DNA of 64,000 bases, taken from Nannocystis bainbridge. GTDB taxonomy: Bacteria; Myxococcota_A; Polyangia; Nannocystales; Nannocystaceae. Shown in pieces: positions 50,710 to 57,728 of the stretch (position 1 is the stretch's first letter; each line of letters begins with the position of its first letter). The position numbers were made by a program, and so were the translations under genes. The stretch is taken from the NCBI RefSeq assembly GCF_028368995.1, contig NZ_JAQNDL010000001.1:4392001-4456000 (forward strand), read 5' to 3'. The notes under the pieces were generated by a model, which was given only the letters and a program-made list of their open reading frames with translations, was not told the DNA's origin and did not search any database.

Positions 50710-52866
50710 TCACTTGGCCTTCGCGGGGGGCGCCGCTGCGGGGGTCGCGGGCGCGGCGGCTTCGGCGGGCGGGGCGGCGAAGTAGAGCTTGCGCTCCGGG
50801 TAGTCGATCGTGAGGCGGCCGCGGCCGACGAAGTCGAGGCCGAGCATGCCGTCGATGCGGAACTGGTCGCTGCTCTCGCTCTGCTCGAAGTAGCCGTAGG
50901 CGCCGCGGAGGCCGAGGACCTTGAAGGCGTTGCCGACGGTGAACTCGGTCACGTCGACGAGGGCGGCCTCGTTGCGGCGCAGCGGCGGGGCGCCGATGCC
51001 GGCGCGGGCGAACGCCTTGGTGGTGGCGGTGACGGCGACCCCCTGCATGCCGGTGTTGACGAGGAACAGGCCCTCGGCGCCGTTCATGGCCGCGAGCACG
51101 TACAGGAAGTGGGTCTCGTGGAGGTAGAACGGGACGCCGCTGCCGGTGCGGTAGCTCGCCAGGGCGCTCTTGCACTTGGCGATCGGGTTGACGAGCACGA
51201 GCTTGTTGGCGGGCAGGTCGAAGTTGACCTGGAACAGCTCGAGCACGCGGGAGCCGAGCACGGCCTGCGGCGCCGCGCCGGCGCCTCCGGTCATCTGCTC
51301 GAGCACCTGGTGCGGGAAGATGTCGACGGGGATGCCCGAGATCGTGGCGTTGCCGGCCGTGATCGCGTCGAGCTGACCGTGACCGATCTCCGCCCCGCCC
51401 TCGCCGCCGAGCCGCGACTTCGAGCGGACCGGGATCTTCAGCTTGGCCGCGACCTCGCCGTCGAGGATCACGTCGGCCGCGCCGGTGTCGACCAGCGCGC
51501 GCACCTTCTCCTCGCCGATCTGGATGTCGACGAAGGTGACGGTGCCCTCGGTGGCGATCGGCAGCTCGGCGGTGCAGCCGTTGCCCTTGAAGCTGACCTG
51601 CAGCGGCTTGCCGGCGAAGTTGCGGTAACGGCCGGCGAGCTGGGCGTTGGCGTCGCCGAGGTGGTCGAGCGCCTCGGCGACGGCCGGGAAGTCGCGCTGG
51701 TGGCTGGCGATCCAGGCCCGCTGGGCGTGGACGAGGACGTCGCGCACGCCGGCCTTGCCGGCGCGGTCGAGGATCGGCAGGGCATCCTTGTAGCGGCCCT
51801 GCAGCACGCGCGCGCGGGCGAGGATCCACAGCGCCTCGGCCTCCTTGGGCTGGAGCTTGAGGGCGACCTGGGCGGCGTCGGCGGCCTCTTCGAAGTGCGA
51901 GGCGGCCCACAGCGCGCGAGCGAGGGCGACCTGGGCCTCGGCGTTCTTCGGCTCGGCGGCGGCGGCCTCGCGGGCCTTGGCCAGGGCGACGAGCTTCTCG
52001 TCCTTGGCCTTCTCCGGCGGCGGGACCTTGGGGACCTGGAACACCTCGGGCTTGATCGGGGCGTGGTCGATCCGCTGGGTCACGAACACGACCTCCTGGG
52101 TGCGGTCGCCGAACTTGTTGACGAGGCGGATCTTGTGGGCGACGAGGACGCCGTCGATCGGGCGGTAGTCGTCGTAGATGATCTGCTGGCTGATCGGCGG
52201 CTCGGCCTTGTCGTCCTCGAGCAGCTCCTCGGCGAGCAGGCCGGTCTTGCGGTCGTACCACTGGGTCTTCGGCGGCACGAGGTCGCCCTTGCTCGACCAG
52301 CGCACGCCGTCGAGGACCCGCGCATTGCCGTCGAAGTCCTTGTCGCGCGGCTTCTCGAGCGCGAGCTCGATGCCCCGCTTTTCGAAGTCGAAGTACCAGT
52401 GCAGCGCGGCGTCCTCGCGGGTGATGACCGACTCGTCCTCGTCCTCGAGCACGAGGAAGCCGCGGCGGAACTGCCAGCCGGTCTTGCCGTCGTAGCCCTC
52501 TTCTTCGATCTGCTTGTCGATGACGGTGCGCCGGTAGAGCCGCTGGTCGGTCGTCGACTGCAAGGTGAAGGTGCCGACGGTCTCGGTGGCCCGGCAGTTC
52601 TCGTCCTTGTCGGTGCAGCCGGTCTCCGGCAAGAAGGTCATGCGCGCCTCGACGGTGCGCTGGGCGATCTTGCGCAGGGCCTCCTCGCCGCCGAGCGCGG
52701 CGACGAAGCGGTCGACGACCGCCTTGGCCTCGGCCGGGTTGCCGTCCTTGCCACCGGGCGCGTCGAGGTCGCCGACCGGCACTTTGAGGCAGCCGGGGAC
52801 GGCAGCGGCGACGAGCGCGAGGGCGAGGCTGGCGCTCAGGCGGAGACGGCGAGGTGCGAGGGACAT
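50710..52866 (-). CDS. lipoprotein with retroviral-type aspartyl protease fold and TPR segment
   Basis: The 718-aa product has a type II signal (LALALVAAAVPGCLK, lipobox Cys26). A LolA-like beta domain (~60-250), a TPR-like helical part (~275-400) and a C-terminal region follow. The C-terminal region has two retropepsin-like halves: Asp460 in ALVDTGAADVIL with a typical flap region, and a second site at Asn604 in LFLVNTGMQG where the usual Asp is replaced by Asn. A final DGMLGLDF-R-TIDY strand completes the fold. Such proteins are bacterial relatives of pepsin-like/RP proteases; one active and one dead half imply a pseudo-dimer in which only a homodimer across halves could be active. Target unknown. 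A 14-nt array lies right after its stop. Confidence 0.85.
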   Translation of the reverse strand: MSLAPRRLRLSASLALALVAAAVPGCLKVPVGDLDAPGGKDGNPAEAKAVVDRFVAALGGEEALRKIAQRTVEARMTFLPETGCTDKDENCRATETVGTFTLQSTTDQRLYRRTVIDKQIEEEGYDGKTGWQFRRGFLVLEDEDESVITREDAALHWYFDFEKRGIELALEKPRDKDFDGNARVLDGVRWSSKGDLVPPKTQWYDRKTGLLAEELLEDDKAEPPISQQIIYDDYRPIDGVLVAHKIRLVNKFGDRTQEVVFVTQRIDHAPIKPEVFQVPKVPPPEKAKDEKLVALAKAREAAAAEPKNAEAQVALARALWAASHFEEAADAAQVALKLQPKEAEALWILARARVLQGRYKDALPILDRAGKAGVRDVLVHAQRAWIASHQRDFPAVAEALDHLGDANAQLAGRYRNFAGKPLQVSFKGNGCTAELPIATEGTVTFVDIQIGEEKVRALVDTGAADVILDGEVAAKLKIPVRSKSRLGGEGGAEIGHGQLDAITAGNATISGIPVDIFPHQVLEQMTGGAGAAPQAVLGSRVLELFQVNFDLPANKLVLVNPIAKCKSALASYRTGSGVPFYLHETHFLYVLAAMNGAEGLFLVNTGMQGVAVTATTKAFARAGIGAPPLRRNEAALVDVTEFTVGNAFKVLGLRGAYGYFEQSESSDQFRIDGMLGLDFVGRGRLTIDYPERKLYFAAPPAEAAAPATPAAAPPAKAK

Positions 52867-52939
52867 GGGCCGGGAGAGTGCCCGAGCGCGCCCCTGGGCT
52901 CAAGTCGGCGGGCGCGCCGGGCGTGGTAAGCTGCCCGCG

Positions 52940-53842
52940 GTGCGGCGCGGCAAACCGATCCGGGCTGCGGCGTGGGGCGCCGCGGCGGCGCTCTTCGTGG
53001 CCGCGGGCTGCGCGGGACTCGGCGGCCGCAGCCGCGAACCAGGGCGCAACGAGGTCGACCCACGCGTGATGGCGGTCGTGACGGCCCGGACGTCGGAGCC
53101 GTGCCGCGCGGCGCTGACGACCGCCCTGGCCGCCGGCGAACAGGTCACCGGCACGTGCGCCGTGATGCAGACCCGGGCGGCCCAGGAGGCGCTGGCGGCC
53201 ACGCGCCAGCGGTCGTTCGGGATCGTCGATCGCGCGACGGTCCGGCTGGCGAGCATGACGCTGGTGCTGTCGCAGGCCCACCTGTGCCGGCGCTGGCCGC
53301 TGCGCACGCCGGGGCAGGGATCGCTCGACGTCGGCGGGGCGCGGCTCGCCGGCTGCAACGTGCGCCGCTACGTCGGGCCGGTCGCGGTCGCGGTGGCCGC
53401 GGCCGACGGGTCGGTGGTGCAAGTGATGACGGTCCGCTCCGACGAGGACGGGCAGGCCGAGGTGTCGTTCGCCGAGGTCGATGCGCTGCTGCGGGCGCGC
53501 GGTCGCGGGGGCCTCGGTTCGTTCGCGGAGCTGCAGGTCGGGCGTGAGGCCTGGGCGGCGCGCGTCGAGCTGCCCGCGCTGCGGACCCAGCTGGCCGAGT
53601 GGCACGCGGCGTGGGTCGGGCTCGGACGCGGGTCGCCGGGGCTGTTCGCCGCGCTCCACCCGGAGGACGAGGCGGCCTCGGGGATGCGCACGCGAGCGCT
53701 CGAGGCGTCGCTGAAGCGCCAGGCCGAGGACGCGGCGGCGGTCGAACGCGGCGAGCTTTCGGCGCGGCGGTTCCTCGAGCGACACGTGTGGTCGCCGTAC
53801 CGCTCGCTGGTCGAGCAGAAGGACGGCCGATCGTCACCATGA
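52940..53842 (+). CDS. lipoprotein (300 aa) of unknown function
   Basis: A GTG start at 52940 gives a signal peptide with lipobox (LFVAAGCAG, Cys19). A beta/alpha domain with repeated Cys follows (EPCRAAL; TGTCAVMQ; HLCRRW; GCNVRRY), probably forming disulfides. The C-terminal half is helical (AALRTQLAEWHAAWVGLGRG). Longer in-frame readings run antisense through the protease gene and are rejected. It overlaps the YkgJ-type gene by four bases (ATGA). Confidence 0.74.
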   Translation: MRRGKPIRAAAWGAAAALFVAAGCAGLGGRSREPGRNEVDPRVMAVVTARTSEPCRAALTTALAAGEQVTGTCAVMQTRAAQEALAATRQRSFGIVDRATVRLASMTLVLSQAHLCRRWPLRTPGQGSLDVGGARLAGCNVRRYVGPVAVAVAAADGSVVQVMTVRSDEDGQAEVSFAEVDALLRARGRGGLGSFAELQVGREAWAARVELPALRTQLAEWHAAWVGLGRGSPGLFAALHPEDEAASGMRTRALEASLKRQAEDAAAVERGELSARRFLERHVWSPYRSLVEQKDGRSSP

Positions 53843-54375
53843 CGCCGCGGTCGCAGCGCCTGCGCGTGCACCTGCGGATCGTCGACGGCGACGTCGCGCC
53901 GGTGGTGGCCCGCTATCGCGACCACATCCAGTGCCGGCCAGGCTGCGGGGAGTGCTGCCGCCAGAGCTTCGCGGTGTCGGAGGTCGAGGGCGAGCTGCTG
54001 CGCGAGGGGCTGGCAGCGGCAGAGCCGGCGACCCGGGCGGCGATCGTGGCCCTCGCCCGCGCGTACGCGCCAGGGACGGCGTGCCCGGCGCTGGGGAGCG
54101 ACGAACGCTGCCTGCTCTACGCCCACCGGCCGCGGATCTGCCGCAAGTACGGGATCCCGCTGTGGCACCCGGAGCGCCCGCACGAGCTGAAGACGTGCCG
54201 CCTCAACTTCCGCGGGGTGGCCGACCTCGACGCGGACCTGATCGTCGAACCCCAGGCCGGCTGGGCCGCCGACTGGATCGCGCTGCGCGAGGAGCTGGGG
54301 CTCGGACGGCAGGACAACCGCAGCATCGCGGCGTGGCTGGCCGAGGCTCCGAATCTGTCCGAAGAGACATCTTGA
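53839..54375 (+). CDS. YkgJ-family cysteine cluster protein
   Basis: The 178-aa protein has the UPF0153/YkgJ arrangement: CRPGCGECC (Cys32, Cys36, Cys39, Cys40), then CPALGSDERC and HRPRICRKYG, about eight Cys that ligate a zinc or an Fe-S cluster. Family members are often encoded next to oxidative enzymes and act as metal-binding helpers; no specific reaction is established. Overlap with the previous gene shows coupling. The C-terminal ~10 residues (NLSEETS) are encoded by the start of a 14-nt repeat array. Confidence 0.85.
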   Translation: MTPRSQRLRVHLRIVDGDVAPVVARYRDHIQCRPGCGECCRQSFAVSEVEGELLREGLAAAEPATRAAIVALARAYAPGTACPALGSDERCLLYAHRPRICRKYGIPLWHPERPHELKTCRLNFRGVADLDADLIVEPQAGWAADWIALREELGLGRQDNRSIAAWLAEAPNLSEETS

Positions 54376-54534
54376 AGAGAGCGCCTCGGGGCGGGGAGCA
54401 TGCTGCGGGAGCATGCCCGCAAGAACATGCAGGGCACGTCACGGAGCATGCCCGATAGGGCATGTCGTGGAGAGCATGCCCGATGGAACATGTAGCGAAG
54501 GGCATGTCCGATGCGACATGCCCTTCGGGTCAGT
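54352..54534. repeat. 14-nt palindromic repeat array, ~11 units, between convergent genes
   Basis: Cores are at 54354 (TCTG) and 54368, then 54399, 54412, 54426, 54440, 54447, 54461, 54475, 54489, 54503, 54517 and 54531. Most steps are 14 nt, with one 13-nt step and one 7-nt slip around 54440-54447. The last unit overlaps the stop codon of the convergent minus-strand lipoprotein gene (54530-54532). The first units are translated as the C-terminus of the YkgJ-type protein. It is the longest array by number of units. Confidence 0.9.
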
Positions 54535-55480
54535 GACCGGAGCCCGGGTCCGGAGCGGGCGCCGCCGGGGCGGGCGCCGCGGGGGACGGGGCGGCCTTGG
54601 CGGGCGCGGGCGTTGCCGGGGCCGCCTTGGTGGGCGCGGGCGCGGGCGGGCCGGGGTTCGTCGGGCCGCCGACCGGCGCCGGCGCGAGGGAGCCGGTCGG
54701 GTTGGGCTGGCGGATGCCCGGGGGCGGGTCGCGGCGCTCGATCTGCAGCGGGATCGAGTCGTTGCCGGAGCTCATGAACGGGCCCACCGGGGCCGTGCCG
54801 CGCTTGACCTGCGGGGTCATCGGCGGCGGCATCGGGCCCTTGCGCGCGGCGGTGCCACCAGTCGCGCGGGTCGGCTGCAGGCCGACGTAGTCGATCTTGG
54901 CGCTGCCGTCCTCGTAGACGAACTTGAAGGCGAGCACGTCGAGGCCATCCTTGCTGAGGTAGGCGCACCACATCGGCTCGGCGCCGTTGCGGACGTAGAT
55001 CTGCGCGGCCGGCGGGACCACCGGCGGGCAGAAGAAGGCCTCCTTGCGGGCGAAGCGGCTGGCGGCGTCGCGGAAGGTGTCGAAGAACTCGCGGCCGCCG
55101 TCGGCGAACACCGGGCGGGCGTCGAACTCGCGGCGGTCGGGGATGCCCCAGCGCGCGTGCTCGGTGAACACGGCGCGCAGGCCGGCGAGGTCGTCCTTGG
55201 CGGCGAGGGTCAGCAGCGCGACGGCGATCCGCTTGGCCTGGAAGGGCAATTGCCAGGTGGCGATCTCGGCGGCGGACGCGACGTCGCGGTCCTCGTACTC
55301 GTGCAGCAGGCTCTCGGGCACCCCCTCGGCGCTGCCGGCCGGCAACGGGCGGGCGGCGGCCGGCACGGGGGCGGGCGGGCTCTCCCGCGGTACTTTGCCG
55401 GCGTGGTGCGGCGTGGTGCAGGCGACCACGAGGCCGGCCAGGACGACGGTACCGAGGCAATTCAGAGGAGCGCGAAGCAT
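54530..55480 (-). CDS. lipoprotein with Pro/Ala-rich C-terminus
   Basis: ATG 55480 gives a 316-aa protein with a signal peptide and lipobox (VVLAGLVVACTT, Cys near 21) and a globular domain (about 50-220) containing FCPPVVPPAAQIYVRNGAEP. A long Pro/Ala/Thr-rich tail of PAPAP and PTKAAPATPAP motifs follows. The upstream start at 55588 would place an Arg-rich stretch before the signal and is rejected. No family recognised. Confidence 0.76.
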   Translation of the reverse strand: MLRAPLNCLGTVVLAGLVVACTTPHHAGKVPRESPPAPVPAAARPLPAGSAEGVPESLLHEYEDRDVASAAEIATWQLPFQAKRIAVALLTLAAKDDLAGLRAVFTEHARWGIPDRREFDARPVFADGGREFFDTFRDAASRFARKEAFFCPPVVPPAAQIYVRNGAEPMWCAYLSKDGLDVLAFKFVYEDGSAKIDYVGLQPTRATGGTAARKGPMPPPMTPQVKRGTAPVGPFMSSGNDSIPLQIERRDPPPGIRQPNPTGSLAPAPVGGPTNPGPPAPAPTKAAPATPAPAKAAPSPAAPAPAAPAPDPGSGH

Positions 55481-55625
55481 GCCGCACTCTTTAGACCGCC
55501 GCGTGCCGATGAGCAAGCGCACGGGACGCCCCGGGGGCCGACCGGCGTCGCGTTTGCGGACGAGCGGGTTGTGAGCCCGCGAACGCACCGGTTAGGATGC
55601 GCTGCGCGGTGCTCCCCCACGCCGC

Positions 55626-56333
55626 GTGAAGGCCGCGAGCGTGCGACGAACAGGCAAAGGCGCCCCGAAGGGCGCGAGTCGCTGCGGGCTGCAGGGCGCT
55701 GCAGCGGCGCTGGCATGTCTGGCCTGCAACCTCGAGGCGCCTCGCGGCGAGCGCGACGGAGCCGAGGACGAAGCGCCGGTCCGCGCGGAGCGACCCACGC
55801 CCACGCCCACACCGGCGGCTGCGCGAGAGATCCGTCTGCCGGCGGCGCACGTGCCGACGGCCGACGTCGAGCCCGCCGAAGAGGCGCGACCGGCCGGTCC
55901 GCGCTCGGTGCCAGCCGGGACGCCGCCAGCGATCGCCCGGGTGTTCGAGCGCCTGCCGGTGGGGATCCACGACGAGCCGCCGGTCGGGGCGATCGGGGCG
56001 TCGGGGATCCACGTCGACAAGATCTGGGTCGGGCAGGCCTACGAGCGCGAGGGCTGCACCGGCGAGGCGGACAAGTTCTCGCTGAGCCGACACGGGGCCG
56101 TGAACGTGTGCTTCCGCGTGGTCCACAGCCGCGTCGAGGAGAGCGTCGACGTGCTGTGGGAGAAGGACGGGGAGCTGTTCCGCCGGCGGGCGGTGCAGAT
56201 CCCCGAGCTGCACGCGTACCGCACCCGCGCCTATCTGGTGCTGCGGCGCGAGTACATCGGCAGCTGGAAGGCGCGGGTGGTCTCCGTCGACGGCATCGAG
56301 CTGGCGACGGCGTCGTTCGCCGTGGTGGAGTGA
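55626..56333 (+). CDS. DUF2914-type lipoprotein
   Basis: A GTG start gives a 235-aa product with a basic N-terminus and lipobox-like ALACLACNLE (Cys31 or Cys34), a Pro/Glu linker and a C-terminal domain with FRVVHSRVEESVDVLWEKDG and SWKARVVSVDGIELATASF. This is the pattern of DUF2914, found in periplasmic proteins of myxobacteria and other deltaproteobacteria. Function unknown. It is followed three bases later by an SGNH-like gene, so the two are co-transcribed. Confidence 0.78.
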   Translation: MKAASVRRTGKGAPKGASRCGLQGAAAALACLACNLEAPRGERDGAEDEAPVRAERPTPTPTPAAAREIRLPAAHVPTADVEPAEEARPAGPRSVPAGTPPAIARVFERLPVGIHDEPPVGAIGASGIHVDKIWVGQAYEREGCTGEADKFSLSRHGAVNVCFRVVHSRVEESVDVLWEKDGELFRRRAVQIPELHAYRTRAYLVLRREYIGSWKARVVSVDGIELATASFAVVE

Positions 56334-56336
56334 CTC

Positions 56337-57416
56337 ATGCGTGGCGTGGTCGTCGGGTTCGTGGCGAGTTGGTTGTGGGTGACGGGGGCGCGCGCGCAGG
56401 AGCCCGAGGCGGCCCCTCCGGCGCCCGAGGTCGAGCCGCCGCCGACGTGGCGGTTCAAGCAGAAGGACCGCCCGGTCAAGGTGGTGGTGCTGGCCGGGTC
56501 GATCGGTGCGTGGCCCAAGCAGCCCTACGCCGAGCGCCTGGCCGAGATGTGCAGCAACGTCGAGGTCCGCAACCTTTCGAAGGTCGGCTTCGGCGCGCTG
56601 CAGCTCAAGCAGCGGTTCAAGCAGCAGTTCCTGGAGAACCCGTACGTCAACCTGCGCGACCCGGCGCTCGAGTACTGGCTGGTGTTCCAGGGCGGGCTCA
56701 ACAGCGTCGGCACGCCAGAGCGGACCAACCACGACATCCGCGAGCTGTTCACCCTGGCCCACGCGCGCGGGCTCAAGGTGGTCGCGTTCAGCCTGACGCC
56801 GTGGGGCGACGACACCGACCCGAAGCGCTGGGCCGGGGCGGCCGGGCTGCGCTACCTGCGAGCGACGCGGACGGTGGTCGATTTCGTGCTCGGGGCGCTG
56901 ACGCCCCACGAAGCGCTCGGTGACTACGCCCGCAAGCGATCGGCCGGGGCCGAGGCGGCGTGGCAACCGGACGAGCTGCCGGAGGTCGCGGTCGACCTGT
57001 ATCGCTCGGCCCTGCGCGCCACGTCGGCGCCGCTGCGCGACGTCGAGGCGATGCGCACCGCGCTGACGAAGGACGCGCTGTGGAAGCGGCAGCACGCCGA
57101 GCTCGACGAGACGGCGCGCGACGCGGCGCTCGCTACCGATGCGGTCGAGGCCGCCGAGGTGCCGCGCTGGTTCCTGCGCACCGAGCTGCGGAGCTTCGAC
57201 CATATCCACCCCAACGCCGAGGGCCACCGGCTCATCGCCGAGACCGCTTGTCCGCGCCTGCCGGCCAGTTGGGGCTGCACGTGCCCGAACGCGCCCGTGC
57301 CCGCGGAGCCGCCCGTAGAGGCGTCTGCGTCGCAACCGCCGCGGCTGCCGATGACGACTCTGCTACTTTTGTACCCGCACTGGCTCCGGGTACTGCTCGG
57401 GGCGCCTCACCTGTGA
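56337..57416 (+). CDS. periplasmic SGNH-like hydrolase
   Basis: The 359-aa protein has a signal peptide (ends GARAQ), then the GDSL/SGNH block I analogue with Ser55 (VLAGSIGAWP), an Asn-containing block (FQGGLNSVG) and a block V with DHIHPNAEGH (Asp/His of the catalytic pair). These support an SGNH-fold esterase or O-acetyl-modifying enzyme of the cell envelope. The oxyanion Gly is near but not fully canonical, so activity is uncertain. It is co-transcribed with the DUF2914 lipoprotein upstream. Confidence 0.7.
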   Translation: MRGVVVGFVASWLWVTGARAQEPEAAPPAPEVEPPPTWRFKQKDRPVKVVVLAGSIGAWPKQPYAERLAEMCSNVEVRNLSKVGFGALQLKQRFKQQFLENPYVNLRDPALEYWLVFQGGLNSVGTPERTNHDIRELFTLAHARGLKVVAFSLTPWGDDTDPKRWAGAAGLRYLRATRTVVDFVLGALTPHEALGDYARKRSAGAEAAWQPDELPEVAVDLYRSALRATSAPLRDVEAMRTALTKDALWKRQHAELDETARDAALATDAVEAAEVPRWFLRTELRSFDHIHPNAEGHRLIAETACPRLPASWGCTCPNAPVPAEPPVEASASQPPRLPMTTLLLLYPHWLRVLLGAPHL

Positions 57417-57426
57417 GCCATCGTCC

Positions 57427-57654
57427 ATGACCGAGCTGATCAACCTGATCTTCACCATCGTCGTCCTCATCGCGGGGATCCTCGCGGGGTTGTGGTTCGG
57501 CGCCAAGCTGGCGGAGAGCACCCGCGACGAGCACGGCCGGACGCGCAAGAGCCTCACCTCGGCGCTGCGCGAGACAGGCACCTCGGCGGTGATGAAGCTG
57601 TGGCGCTGGCGCCGGGCCCGGGCCCGCGAGGCCAAGCGCGAGTCGCGGGAGTGA
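57427..57654 (+). CDS. small single-pass membrane protein
   Basis: 75 aa: one helix (about 5-27; LINLIFTIVVLIAGILAGLW) followed by a highly basic tail (WRWRRARAREAKRESRE). It starts ten bases after the SGNH-like gene stop on the same strand. No family. It is the last gene of this run. Confidence 0.65.
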   Translation: MTELINLIFTIVVLIAGILAGLWFGAKLAESTRDEHGRTRKSLTSALRETGTSAVMKLWRWRRARAREAKRESRE

Positions 57655-57664
57655 GCTGACTGAA

Positions 57665-57728
57665 GGGGCATGTCCGAGCGGACATGCCCCTGGGGGCATG
57701 TCTCAAGGCGCATGCCCGAACGTTCAGG
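57665..57728. repeat. 14-nt palindromic repeat array, 5 units, between convergent genes
   Basis: Cores are at 57669, 57683, 57697 and 57711 (all CATG) and 57725 (CAGG), all 14 nt apart. The last overlaps the stop codon of the HTTM gene (57724-57726). Units such as GGGCATGTCCGAGC and GGACATGCCCCTGG are among the best-preserved. Confidence 0.92.
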
